From NCBI RefSeq assembly GCF_021155775.2, contig NC_060237.1, positions 21,970,970-22,034,969 of the forward strand: a stretch of 64,000 nucleotides of DNA. Reading direction: 5' to 3'. Position 1 is the stretch's first letter, and each line of letters starts with the position of its first letter. The notes under the pieces were generated by a model. That model searched no databases. It had not been told where the DNA came from and saw only the letters and a program-made list of their open reading frames with translations. This DNA comes from Neodiprion pinetum. Its lineage: Eukaryota > Arthropoda > Insecta > Hymenoptera > Diprionidae. Shown in pieces: positions 13,120-26,095 of the stretch. A program made the position numbers and the translations under genes.

Positions 13120-15899
13120 ATGGCTGCTCCTAGTGTAACACTCAACAACGGTGAGAAGATACCAGTTCTTGGCCTTGGCACCTGGCAAGGCCTCGTAAGT
13201 CGCTATATCTGCATGTATTTATTTTTTACATTTTCATGGTTTTTTCGTTATATTTATCACGTTTTAACTACTATTCGCAAGATTTTCCAACGCCATATGT
13301 TACACGCATATTTACTTGTTTCTCGTCAATTTTTCTTCGTATAACATCTTTATTTCGCAACCCCTTGCTTGAGGTCTGATATGGTATAAACTTCGCAACG
13401 GTATTTTGATTTTTTTCCATCCGTGGGTTTCTATTTTACGCAATTTCATTATTCTATTTAATTTCAATTCATCCCGCAACTTAGGCTCATTGCTCTACTC
13501 AATGATCTACTCTAGAACTACATAGTGAAATCGTGCATACCAATCAATCTATCTAATTTAATTTTTCATCCTATACCGCCTACAGCGTAACTTGGAGAGA
13601 TTGGGATATTCTTTTATGACCTAGTGTTATCGTTCTCAATTACACGTGCGGAGTAGAGCTGATTATTACATAACTGAAGGAATGTTGTGTACGTAAAGAA
13701 AGAGACGAACATTCAACCAGTGACGAGTTTCTTGGCATCTGAAGTAGACTTTACGATAATGAAATTAGTTACGTAATTAAAGTCGATGACTGTATATACT
13801 GTTTGATAATTTCATACGCATAATAGCCGATTCCTGTGCGTTTTTTAAATGTAAATCCCGTTTCATTGTTCACCGGCACTATTCTCTACTCATTAACCAA
13901 CATTATACCGGATGAGTCTTGCCAATAGACCGACTGATATAAACATCCTTTTGTGATTATTCGACACAGATATGACTTCTAGAATTCTTCTTGTTGTGAT
14001 TTACTTCTCGGAAACTGTAACTTTCGGGTTAACTTGTAGAGTATAAGATATTGGAAGCAACTAAATCTACGCCCTGTTTCCAGGTTTAGAAAGGCCCATC
14101 CTGTATATTCTCTTACTCTACTACGATGAAGCAGTTTCAAGGCCAGCCTTATATACGCAATAAAAAAGAATGGCATAATTGATTAGGCAGATTTGAGACC
14201 TATAATTCGATGAAATTCGATGGTCTATTCACCCATTTTTAACTATAGTGGGCATATAATAAAAATAATTAATTTCTTCGAACTGGTGGTTGGTCGTACA
14301 ATGTATGCATAATTTAAATTATAACGTTACAGGATGACCCAGGTGTCGTGGAACAAGCTGTTAAAGATGCTATCGATGCTGGATACCGACACTTTGACTG
14401 TGCCATGAAATATGGCAACGAGGATGTCATTGGCAAGGCAATTCGAGAAAAAATTTCCGAGGGAGTAGTCAAAAGAGAAGATCTTTACATTGTTACAAAA
14501 GTAAGAAACCGAAGCGAGCCAATTTTCTGTTAAAAAAATTATACTCTTAATAGAGAGACAAAGAATCAAATTATCATATGTTACAAGTAGTTTGGGAAAA
14601 TTAACTTCACATTTTTGTGACAATTACAGTTATTGTAACCCTCGTGAATGAGATAAATATTTTTGATGATATTAGACCCTGTAATTAAGGCCCGAAATAC
14701 CCTTTCAACACCTTCAAACGACTCAATTCGCTTTTCAGTAACTATACAAAATTATCGATCGAAATAATGCGCCCTATACCTACATTAACAATTAGCAATT
14801 ATTTGTCCACAATGCAGCTCTGGAATGACAAGCACAAAAAAAAGGATGTCATCGAAACATGCAAGAAATCTTTGGAAAACTTTGGATTTGACTACATCGA
14901 CTTGTACCTGATACACTGGCCGATTTCAGTCGAAGTGAGGATTATTAAAAAAAAAAAAATAGTTTTTCCTTCATTTGTTATCCAAAAATTAGTTGACTTT
15001 CAATTGACCGCGTCTGCATAATTCAACAGTGATTACCAATCGTTAAATTAGAGCTTGAACTATTTTTGCCTTATACTATTCGAGCTCCTAAAGCGTGTTG
15101 GTTTCTTTTCACAGGAAGCAACCGGTGACTTATTCTCTGGAAAGTTCGTCGATATCCCGCTCGAGGAAACATGGGAGGGAATGGAGGAGTGTCATCGTCT
15201 GGGTTACACCAAGAGCATAGGCCTCAGCAACTTCAACTCGGTGCAGATAGACCGCATCCTGAAAGTGGCAAAAGTTAAGCCGGTTGTTAACCAGGTCGAG
15301 TGCCATCCAAACTTGAACCAGAAGAAATTACGCGACTTCTGCGCAGCCCGAGGAATAGTTATAACTAGTTACAGCCCCCTCGGCGCTCCTCGCAGGTCTT
15401 GGTTTAAGCCAGGCGACCCCCTCGTGGTAATTGACGAACCGGAAATCGTCGCGATAGGAAAGAAATACGGCAAAAGTCCTGCTCAAGTCGTGCTTCGATA
15501 TCTGGTACGATGGTATAATATACTTGAAATATATTTCAAATGAGATACGGGGTTTTTAAAGTGATACAGGAAAAGTGTGTGAGAAATTCAAGTTACGATT
15601 CTTACCTTGCTCATTTTTTTCCAGATTGACATCGGCACCGTCCCAATTCCAAAGTCCAGCTCGAAGAAACGCATCCAGGAGAATATCAACCTGTTCGACT
15701 TCAAACTGACCCCCGAGGAGGTGGCGACAATCGACAAGTTCGACATTGGCGTTAGAGTTACCCCAGTTGAAGAGTAATTAACAATTCTGACTTGTAGTTA
15801 ATCGATCTGCGCGTATAAAGGAGTGGTTGACTGGAATGTGATTTTTTTTGTTTCAGGTTCACTGGTCATCCGGAATATCCATTCCGTATTGAGTTTTGA
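13120..15899 (+). CDS. Aldo-keto reductase AKR-1 (divergent first member of the array)
   Basis: Exons 13120-13194, 14333-14500, 14818-14934, 15115-15504, 15625-15773 and 15857-15899 total 942 nt, 313 residues. The start MAAPSVTLNNGEKIPVLGLG is the usual AKR N-terminus. The tetrad is Asp47, Tyr52, Lys81 and His114 (LYLIHWP). SNFN, NQVECHP and a final-third IPKSS...R..EN block bind NADPH. The predicted role is cytosolic NADPH-dependent reduction of aldehydes or ketones; the substrate is unknown. Its introns after Lys81 and after SVE are not used in the other five genes, its motif is RYL|I rather than RYQ|I, and its tail is GHPEYPFRIEF. It is therefore the outgroup of the array and lies 10 kb from the rest. 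Confidence 0.92.
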
Positions 15900-18800
15900 G
15901 GATTTTGCTGTTTTAAAACTTTACTTAAGCAGCCCTACTGCTACATTTGATTTTATTTCTTTTACACCATAATGTTATAACTAAATTCTAGATCGCAGTA
16001 TTTCCTTAGCGTGCCAAATTACAAACATTGTCAATTGTGAAAGAAAATATCTTCAATCAATAACTACGAACTGGTACATCCTGATTCCACAAATGATGCT
16101 TCACTTTTAGCGAATGAAAACACAGACAGTGAGTGGACGTCAATTAGTAATGTACAAATCTTGTTTATATTAAAACTGTAGTTGGTCATTCTTGTGCGCT
16201 TTTACTAACAAAAATCAAACAGTTATCTATGGTTTAGATTTGTACATCAAATTTTACCTCGGTTCCGTGACAAAATTGCACAATATCGGTACATAAATTT
16301 CAAATCACTAGCAAGTAGAGCTCAGGAATTCCGAACACTATCATGAGTAAAGAAGTAATTTCCGTACAAAATATATCATACATTTTCTAATAGATTTCCA
16401 ACTGCGCATTTACCAAAATTATTCTGACCATAGCTGCCAGTATCATAGAGGGCAGTCTAATTACAATGTTCAATTATCTGGATAAAGTCAAATGTCCGTT
16501 TCACTGATAGTTCAAACTTCAAAGTATTGTATGCGCTCTTCGAGAATTGTGTGAACTATTTATAAAAATCTATCGACTAACGGCATTTGTACAGGAATTT
16601 TCAATTATTTGCTTTGACCGCGATTAGTTCTCTCTCCTTCACTTCTACGTAAGTAAATGAGAAAATCTACCAGACATTGTAAACATTCTTGTATTTTTTT
16701 CGGTTTTTCATTGTGATTGTAATTGATTGCTTTCCCATTTAAAAACCACCCACAAACAAACTGAAATAATAATTTCAGAGCTTCTTCTATGGTAAACATT
16801 CCTCACTATGCAACCTTTATGAGGTGTACACTTAATGGGAAGGTGCGGTAATGCTTCGAACAAGTCCGTGCACCAGTTTCCAATTAGTACAAGACTACAT
16901 AAAGCCATTTCTAGGATGCAATGACGAATTAGCAGGTCTAGTTTTTAGCCAGACAATTCTCCAGTGGCTAATTAGACTATACCTGTTAATAGTTTGTTTT
17001 TTTTTCATAAGATACATGCGAATGAAAGACATTCCAGTTTATGTTTCAGTATAAGCATTTCATTTCATATAAACGCGAGACCAATGCCGTGCGTTATCAC
17101 GAATTATACACAAAGCAACTGGTTTCTCGTCCTAAAATTTTATATTTCTGTCAACTTATGTTACAGAATCCAAAAATTTAAATTTATGCTCTCTACGACT
17201 TCGAAAAAACGTAGGGACACAGATAAGATTAATTATAAAACAAAATGATGTGACCCCTGGCAAAATACGTTAAATCTTTATCAACAAAGATAACGGTCGA
17301 TGACGTTCATCGCATGTCGTGGAGTGTTGCATAAGCGGACCTCTGCGATGTCAAAGATATCGATAACATTCTCATTTCTGATCTGGGTATACAGAATCGA
17401 CGATGTGCGTCGCCTGTGGTGTGACAAAAATCGAGAAGAATCGTTGCAGCCTTGATAAAGGTCTCACAATATATCACCAGGCGTCGTTTCGCGGTCACCA
17501 TTTCAAAGTACAAGGTACAATAAACGCTTGATGAAATAATTGAAAAAGCCGCAACAGACTCCCTCGGAACTTCCTTCGAACATCATGAACGTATCAAGTC
17601 GTAGTTACTGTTCAACGGTGCAGAGCTCGCGTTCACATCCTCTGGGAGAGGACATCCTCTCTGGGATCCCAACGTCAAGCCTCATTACCATGACGAGCAA
17701 CGCCATGACGTATACACGTGGTAACAGTGGCATGGCACAAGTGTGCGGCGAGTTTCACATTGTGAAGCATATTATGCCACCAGTGTTCCAAAGACTGGCC
17801 TGCACCACTTAACCGGACACTCCTGAGGTCACCGAACCAGTGGAAAGTTCCGAATGCTCGAGCTTAGGGCTACGCAAGCTGGGCTCTCCGACCACGTGGC
17901 CGGCGTCATGTTTTACAATCTGTATATTGTATACACCTATACATGCACTTGCGTGACTATGTAGAAAAATTTCCGACCGGTTGTGAATCATCGTTCATTG
18001 GCGGTAATCTAACGCAATTGCTGCTCCCAGCCTCCTTGCAATGCCTGGTGGTAAAATGTCACCATGCCACCCCACGCTCTAAAATTATTATTATATACTT
18101 ATACACACATCTCTATTCTCGTTTTCATCATTTCTCTTTCTCGCCCTTTCTACTTTTACTTCTGTTGCTAACGGAATCTTTTTCCAGAATTCTCTGGCCC
18201 TTTGACTATTCGACTCGTCGGTCGGACTGTACAAGGGATTTTTACTACCGCCATGCAGGAACCACGGCAATGTGGTCGTTCGCTCATTGTTAGCAATCCT
18301 GTGCGTGCGAAATTGGCCAATTATTTTTACGAGAGTCCGCACGGATTGTAATTCGCATATACAACTTTATCTTTTATACTCCAATATGCTACACGTTGGT
18401 CTGTAATGTTGTAAAGTTTCCTTCTACATATCTTCGTACACCGTTTATTTACTTTTGAATTTCCCACCTCAATTACGGTTCGCAGTTCGGAGTTCAAATT
18501 TGAACGCAACCACCATAGCCCGTTGAGGAAAGATAAATCCCAAGCAGTGTTCATAAGCCTCCTGTGTCCCTGTCCGCACATGATTATTGAAGAGAGTAAC
18601 TTTTATCCGCTCTACTGAAACTGTTCTTCTATACAACTTTGCTATGGAAAAAGTTTTTCAACTGTGAGTACCATCCGTAAGCGTGATTTAATCGTTGTCG
18701 CACATGTTAGTAGAGTAGTCGGATACATATTTGAAAGAATCGTCAACGACGATCGAATTTTCCCTAATCTCTCGACACGCTTGTGGCTCCGCGACCCGTT

Positions 18801-19083
18801 CCCTTGACTTATTAGCGTCTTATCTGTAGAATCACATTTGAAGTTTCGACAAAATTTGTAGATATTAAACGTACGGAAACTACGTATACATCCACCAAAT
18901 TTCGTAATGCTTCGAAACATAGGGTGTAATACTATTTCGCAATTGAACGGTACTGCGTTAATACTTGATAACGTCTAATCTGTATAGAACCGTTATTCGT
19001 AGGACAAATTTTCTGTCCTCTGTTCGTCGATTCAGTAAACAAAACAATAATATCAATTATCACAAACTAACCGTAATTGCAGC
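15900..19083. other. Intergenic region after AKR-1
   Basis: About 3.2 kb with no supportable coding exon. The AKR-1 3' UTR begins here without a clear AATAAA. Frames at 16605-17248, 17540-17812 and 17943-18342 overlap on opposite strands and lack family features. The right end (to 19082) may contain a 5' UTR exon and intron of the next gene, because TTGCAG stands just before its ATG. Confidence 0.4.
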
Positions 19084-20271
19084 ATGATGCCAGTCCTAAC
19101 CTCGCCCTCCATGACTATAACACCGTCATGTCGGAATGAAATTAGATCGCCAAGTTTGGATTTCCTTCCTTCGAATGCTCCAAGTTTTCGCCAACGAAAA
19201 AGGCTATTCGAACCGATCATTAAATCGATTGAGAAACTATTTGAGCTCGACATCGAGGAGGTGGATGAGATCGGAGAGGCAAATCGCGATGTGACAAATA
19301 GTCAAATTGACAGAAAAGGTTCGCTGATCTACGTTTCTCCTGCGATCCGACGTCGAGAGTTATTCATAAATTCGGATTCACCACCAGCCTTTTCTGAAAC
19401 GGATTCTTCGATGCTAGAAGGATTGGAAAATTTAAAATCTTGTGCACGGAACCAGAGAACGATTCACTCCTCACCGAAGCTCGTTAATTCTCACTTTGAG
19501 GATTCTGGGTTCATGAACTGTTCAATCGAGATGGTACCGTGGGTGCAGAGGTCGATCTCAGATCTAGATTGTTCTCAGAAGACTTTGACCGGTGAGCAAG
19601 ACAGTGAAAATAATCCAGATTCGGATGATCGGGTCTCGTTTGATTCATATCTGCAAGGAGGAGAGGATCATTCGCGGTCTTTCGGCGTGAAAGAGATCGA
19701 GATGCAGCCACCGAAGAATGGCAACGTCGGCATAAAACCATGCGCCAAAAATCTCGACAATCGCATCAGTGATAAGCTCGCAAATGATAAATTGGAGGCC
19801 GAAAGAAACGCTCTTGACCCTAACCGTGGTGTCGAGAAATGCTCGGGCCACAATCAGTCGCTGACAAACATTGAAGTCGAGTGCGAGGATGACGCAACTG
19901 CCAAAAAATCTACCAATACCAGATCTAGAAACGAAACGTTGTCGGGCTTCGTTCATAAATGTAGCCTAATTTGTGCCAATCATTCTTCATTCCCGTCCAA
20001 AGAAAACTGTTTAATTTTTGATGGACTCAGCTCTGCTGGCAAACGTAAACAAGTTCGTAAACGGCCGACTGGTTCCGATAAAGGGAGACATGACAAAATG
20101 CAGGGTGAAAATTCGACGATCTCTGAATGTTTAGAAGCGTCCACCTTGTCGGTACAAGCTGAGGATTATCATTTGATACACAAATTGGAATCCATATCCC
20201 TACAAGATATAACTAACGTGAAATCTTCAAAGACCGAAAAGAAGATACCGAAACTGATCGTATTCGAATAA
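19084..20271 (+). CDS. Unrecognised 395-residue Ser/Asp-rich protein, coding part in one exon
   Basis: An uninterrupted 396-codon frame from ATG 19084 to TAA 20271 is by far the longest in the window outside low-complexity DNA. TTGCAG immediately upstream (19077-19082) suggests a 5' UTR intron. AATAAA follows at 20548-20553. The protein is hydrophilic and Ser/Asp/Glu/Asn-rich, without membrane segments or signal peptide. A basic patch near residues 24-30 (RQRKRLF) precedes an acidic helix (FELDIEEVDEI), and a second basic cluster at about 318-337 (GKRKQVRKRP) looks like a nuclear localisation signal. I do not recognise the family. It is probably a disordered, fast-evolving nuclear protein that lies in the AKR array by chance. 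Confidence 0.75.
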   Translation: MMPVLTSPSMTITPSCRNEIRSPSLDFLPSNAPSFRQRKRLFEPIIKSIEKLFELDIEEVDEIGEANRDVTNSQIDRKGSLIYVSPAIRRRELFINSDSPPAFSETDSSMLEGLENLKSCARNQRTIHSSPKLVNSHFEDSGFMNCSIEMVPWVQRSISDLDCSQKTLTGEQDSENNPDSDDRVSFDSYLQGGEDHSRSFGVKEIEMQPPKNGNVGIKPCAKNLDNRISDKLANDKLEAERNALDPNRGVEKCSGHNQSLTNIEVECEDDATAKKSTNTRSRNETLSGFVHKCSLICANHSSFPSKENCLIFDGLSSAGKRKQVRKRPTGSDKGRHDKMQGENSTISECLEASTLSVQAEDYHLIHKLESISLQDITNVKSSKTEKKIPKLIVFE

Positions 20272-21556
20272 TTCCCGAACCGCTTTTAGCATTTGCTCAT
20301 CCAAGTGTATTATGACCATTTCTTTTTACCAATAACCATATAATTTTACATCGTGATTAAACATGTATCTGTGTTTCATTTATCCTTATTCTTAACTGAA
20401 AATGTATCTTTTAATTGTTCCTTGAAGTAATATGTACCTAATTATACATGTATCGTCGACGTATTTCATCTAACCTTTTGTAAAGAGCAACTGGTCTAAT
20501 AACGATTATTTCTAATTTGTGCGTATACAAGGTACTGTGATTTTTGTAATAAAGACCCTCGCTTATCTATAAATTTTAAATAAAACTAAAACCCACTGTC
20601 GCCCAGGTGTAATATTATTAAACGTGTTTTAGAATGTACAATACAGAACAGAAAATGTTCAAACTGGCCGCCTCGGAGCTTCAGAACATATGGTTACGTT
20701 TGATTTTAGCAAACGAAGATGACCCAAACAGCGTTTAAGAAGGTGAATCAGATTTGTGTACATCGTGGAGGACGTCGGTTATTGCCAAGTGGAATATTTC
20801 TCGTTCGTCAGAGATTCTTAATCCCTGCATTCAAAGGTATGCAAGAATTATAAAAGCAAATAAAATAATGTCCCTTTCAATAGCGTGTCTTATGGTTCTC
20901 GCCTACACACAAGCACATATTTAACGTCCGTTAGACCGACGCGTGGTGAACATGATTCTTGCTCGTTTATATAACCAAGGACACGTGCGGCAATCACTTT
21001 GTTGCCTGTCGAGGAAATGTAATCTTCATCATCATCACCATCATTACGTACATTCTCGTGATTCATGGTTCGTCACGTCAATGTGCGCGAATAAAAATGG
21101 TGCAATTTTTTCACCAACACTGAACCAGCCATGAGTTGTGACTTTTGTCCAATAGTTTAACAACCATTCCATGTTTTTTTACTCCTTGTTTATTGTTGTC
21201 CATTTTCTGTCGATCTGGTAATCGTTTATATGACCGCCTACAGGGAAAAATATGTGCGTCAGATAAAACGATAAATGTATGTGACACGTACGATGATAAG
21301 TGTTGCCTGAAATATAACGTGTCTGAAGAAAATGTTAACCGTCGTGTACGTTGGAAATATGTAAAAATATACGTGTTCAGTGAATATGACAGCAATTAAT
21401 TACGGTATCTGTAACGTATATTTAACTCACGTTTATTTTATCGATTTTAGATGTCAAAGTTGACAGCAAATTTCAGTCACATACATTTTTCATGTAACTT
21501 TTTTATTTTGTCCGAACCTGCCAATCAGAAAATGTATTCGTAATTTTTACCAACAG
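20272..21556. other. 3' UTR of the 395-residue gene and upstream part of the next gene
   Basis: The first 300 bp are 3' UTR up to AATAAA (20548-20553). An ATG at 20719 opens a 52-codon frame (MTQTAFKKVNQICVHRGG). Its AAG|gtgaat donor at 20742 would join in phase to the exon at 21557, so 20719-20742 is one candidate first exon of the next gene. Another donor in this frame, near 20864, has the wrong phase for that join. Nothing else is supportable. Confidence 0.35.
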
Positions 21557-22316
21557 GAGCCTTACAGTGTAGAAATTGGAATATCATACTGGTCATCATC
21601 AAAATATAACTGGAGTGAAATGACTCCACGTAAAAGGCTGCTGTCCCTCCAATTGCAGACAGAGATTTCCCCGATTTACAAAAACGCGACTGACGACCCG
21701 CGATTCACGTGGTCAGCAAGGAAAACCGGATTAAAATACTGGCCAATCACACAGTGTATTCGATTTTCAACAACTCCAGTGGAGATGGTAAAAATGCCGG
21801 AAAATAAGCCGTTGATCGTCTTTTCAAGCAATAATACCGCCAATTTCAAGCATTCAGTTGAAAGAAATAACATTACGCCGATCAAAAATACTCTTTTCGA
21901 ATCCCCATGGAATCCGCAACCATCACTCAACGAGACCTTGACGGTCGATGAGGAATTCGATGAAAGTTATAGTCGCGGAAGATCCCCTTCTGTCAGTTTT
22001 CTCGAAGAAATCATCACCCTCAATGAAACTATAACGATTTCGGACGAGGTAAGGTGTCACGGAATAATTCATTGCCGACAATAGAACGATCCCGTAACAC
22101 CATTAACACTAGACTGACTTTTGGAGTGATTCAGGCTGCTGATATGATTTTCAAAATCATCCCCATATTCTGTCAGCACAATCATCCGATACGGCTACTG
22201 AGTATTTGTTTATCTCTTAATTGCGACATTTACAGGAAGCAATCGAGACACCGAAGTTACAGGATAACATCATCCGCAGGATGAATTACAAGGAGGTTAA
22301 AAATTCTCATACTTAA
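21557..22316 (+). CDS. Unrecognised protein, two C-terminal exons (start unresolved)
   Basis: Exon 21557-22048 follows CCAACAG and stays open in frame through the internal ATG at 21620. GAC GAG|gtaagg joins to exon 22236-22316 in phase, ending at TAA. AATAAA at 22341-22346 lies 25 nt after the stop. The visible part is 190 residues, or 169 if translation starts at ATG 21620 (MTPRKRLLSLQL). It contains FTWSARKTGLKYWP and a Ser-rich acidic segment, RGRSPSVSFLEEI. There are no membrane segments. I do not recognise it. The frame continuing 21 codons upstream of 21620 to a good acceptor argues for a further 5' exon, possibly 20719-20742. Confidence 0.6.
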
Positions 22317-25300
22317 CAAAAGGGACACGCGGAGCTTGAAAATAAATTCAACGGGAGAATGAAGAAAAAAATCGGATCTCAGTTGCGTTGTTCGATAAAA
22401 AGCGACGATTCAGCCATTGAATCAGTCAAATTATCAAATTCGGTATTTGAAGTTCAACCACCCAATTCTGAAAAGTTTTTACCATCTTAGCCGCGCTGAT
22501 CACGTCGATATTATTCAATGGGTAACGTAGTCCCTGTTTTTTTACGCCGTAGACTTAAGTTCGATCAAAAGTGTGCTGGAAACATGAACGTATTATTTGA
22601 ATTGTTTACAATCGTTCTTACGGATATCCGGTTTTACTAGAAATATTTGATTCTTATTCTCTTAGGTCATAAATCTTCACCTGTCTTAATCAAGAATCAC
22701 GCATGCATTTGTATAAATATCTTTTATTAGATTTATAGCGTATGATATATCCTGTTATTAGTACAATTATACATTAGTTCTAAGATGAAGATTCACGCTC
22801 ATTTAAACAGTAGCTAACAACTCGTTTTCGCATTCAACGAACGCGTTAAATCATAGTTATTTTTTCTTAGAATAAAGAATTTTTCACATCCTATAATAAC
22901 CATATTATTTTTCATCATTAGGGATTAATTACGCGAAATATTTTTCTTAAAAAGATCCTTTTACAGTTCAGCACGGTTCTTGTACACAAATGCTTAGGTC
23001 GGCTGAATTTTTGTAAAAATTTTATTGATCCTAGGAAGCGAAAATGCCTAAAAATCTATAAAAGGTAAGTTATTGCCCGGTTGGGATGAAAAACTTTTTG
23101 GCTTGTCATTCCTTGCCAAGAAAAGTGAGCGAAACAGTAGAAACGGAATCGATGGAATCGAATGATTTGCATTTATTTATCAAGCAAAAATCATTTGTTA
23201 TGTTGGGTTCACATTGCTCATAATGATGTAACCAGTTACTGTACGTAGCGATGCGAAGTTGATGTAATCAAGGAAGAAATTAACGCCGCAAAGCAATTAG
23301 GGTTTTGTTAGAATCAACGCTCGTTGTAAGCTCAAGGATTTCATTCCACTGATTCGCGCGAGTAACGTTCACTCGGTGGAACTAACTTAGGCCTCGAATA
23401 TATTTTTTCGGTGAACCCCTTTGAGTTGTCACGCATTGAAATCGACGATCAATCACAAATGACGTAACGCCGCGTTAAAACGGGACGGATCGAAACCGGT
23501 GGTACCACGTCCTATCACGTAAAGAAATAAGGATATTAAAGTCCGTAGAATTCCAAGTTTCAATCATTTTAGGCAGACTTTTGGCGACACCAATGCCAAT
23601 CCACGTGGATAAGGTAAGATGGTTTAATTCAGACGTGAAAGCTGGCACTCTTGGTCGATTGGATGCAGTGATCAACGAATGAAACAGAATGATCGAAACT
23701 TTGCCACATCACTCTACATTCATGAAAATGGAGAAGATAGATCCTCCTCAAGGTGAATTAAACGAGCCTCACGAAGATCGCGTGCACCAATCATTGCCGG
23801 TGTAACGACATCTTGCATAAACAATAAACGAATGCGTGGTAAGACGTAGCACATGGTGTTCATCAGTACCTTTGAACATTGTACCTTAAAACTTATCAAG
23901 CAAACAGTTGCATCTGGAAGTCGTTTGCGATACGTCGGGTGTCTCGTAATGGGTCATGTATCTTAACGTACATATGTTCATAGGATACATAGCAAACAGA
24001 TTTGTCTATATTTAATCATTTTTCTAGACCAGCAAGTATTTTTTCCATTCGATTACAGCATGACTCGGCGGTGAAATGTTATCGAAGGATCGTGAAGCCA
24101 GCGATTCCAGTCCCGGAACAAGACCTCGTTAATTTCCTCGCGTGTCAGTTAATATCGATTTTACTCTATGGACAGAAAAATATTCGAGATACATACATCA
24201 ACGCCATACATAATGACTGACGTATAATTTCGTATTAGATATATTTTATTTTATTGATCGAGTATTGTTGTTTGCTGCTAACTGGGTCGTCGAGAATGTA
24301 AAGCTTGTATGATTCTTGAGTACCTGGAAACTGAAGTAACAACTTATAATATTATAACGGTTAATTTGAGACAAATTCCAAGCTTCATGATTCGCTTCTA
24401 AAGAAGTGATCATGTAATCATTTTCGATGCTATTTATCCACGATCGGTTAGATTCAACTATCGAAAATCAATAAGGAGGAAAGCAGCTTTCGGAGATCTA
24501 TTATGCAGAGGATACTCGAATTTACAGTGTTCAAACTCCTTATCGCGTAAAACAAATCCTCACACTTGGACTTTGAATGTCTGACCATGTCAGTATTTAT
24601 TCACTCACTCAAATCCGTGAGCGCTATTTACTCGTCCGAAATAGGTTCGCGTCGCCTAGAATTTATAGGAGCTTACATACAAAGCCCTTGCACATCGAAA
24701 TGTCGGGGCGAAAAAAAAATAAATAAATAAATACTCAAGTACATTGTATTTCGACACAGAACCTGCTCGTTCTTCTATTTCGGTCGTCAAACAACAATTG
24801 TGTACATACTTCTCGGTACGCTGCTCGCAATACTTTGCTGTAACATTTCGTTTTCTTTTTTGCCTTTCCGCGATTCAAGGCATTACGAATGCACGGTAGA
24901 AAATTGCGTCGTATTTGGAATACATGAAAACGAAATTCTCACGATATACGTATTATTTATTACGTTGTGTTGAGAGCAGTTGTGTTAATTGCCAAAAACG
25001 TATTTTTTATTTTTCCATTCCAGTTGTCTAATTTTATTCGGAAACTCTTCCTAATGCGTTAAAAAAGTTACAATATCGTAACACGTAAAGAATAGTTGTG
25101 AGTTTCAGTTTGCCAAATGCACCTCCAATTCATTGTAATCCTTATCTCTTACCGCTGTTGAAACTACACGGACAATTAGTGAGTAATAATTTATTTTGTG
25201 ACCGATCGATAGCTGAGGAAAAACAGACTCGAGTTTAAATCATTGAGGATATACTTGTAGCTTTCTTTCGCGTTCTACGTGATAAATAGATCATGTCAAA

Positions 25301-25985
25301 GCATGGAGAAAAAAAAACAGAGACACAGAGACTTTGAGTGTAATAAAAACTACACTAGTTATGTCAATTAAATGAATCGTCAAATTAGAAATACTCGTTA
25401 TAACAGATTGAATAACTGCTTACAGAATATTGCTTTTTTAAATCTAAATCCACACCCGCTATTCGGTAACAAAAAAAAATTTGATAATTCGTGAGACAAG
25501 TGATAAACCTCTTGACCTACCGGCCATCGGTTTGAAAAATTATTTTGAACATGCTCTATACAAATCGCTGTATACGTTGCGTAATCTCGGTTACATCATA
25601 CGGCAAACAGCATCACATGTAATTCTGTACAACATACGATATTTCCGATAGCAAATTCGATCGTGGCGCCGTATGAATTATTTCCTATTCCGTAGACGAT
25701 TGAATTAAAATTTATGGTTTTATTCGATGGGAATGTAAGATTACACTGAACATACCCATAAAAATGATTTAATGTGTTTTTTTTTTTTCAAACTTCAGCC
25801 GCTTTCGTCGCGGAATCGAAACCCCGGATCGAAATTACCTCGCCGGCAAGGGAATAAGCGTTGGGCAGATTTGAATACCGTTCGAAATACAGGGGATGTT
25901 GTGATATCTGGTTGTGTGGGAGACTGCGAGGGCGTGTAGAGCGTGGGTACGAGAGAGACAACTACTCCGATTCGCCGGATGGTGG
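22317..25985. other. Intergenic region upstream of AKR-2
   Basis: About 3.7 kb of AT-rich sequence with the 3' end of the preceding gene (AATAAA 22341-22346) and then nothing supportable. Frames at 23475-23675 and 24002-24220 lack family features. The last few tens of bases lead into the AKR-2 core promoter. Confidence 0.45.
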
Positions 25986-25992
25986 GGAGCTG

Positions 25993-26030
25993 GATAAAAG
26001 GCTGGGAAGGCCTGGGTCAGCCACAGTCGA
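25993..26030 (+). promoter_or_regulatory. AKR-2 core promoter (TATA-like box and initiator)
   Basis: GGATAAAAGG at 25992-26001 is followed about 25-30 bp later by GTCAGCCACAGTCGAGTA, an arthropod-like initiator. The same arrangement and wording recur before AKR-4. The predicted 5' UTR is about 75 nt to the ATG at 26096. Confidence 0.6.
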
Positions 26031-26095
26031 GTATCGTGCTCCGAGTGACACGGGTTCAACGGCTGAAAATTATCGTAACGAATTAGCGATCCATC

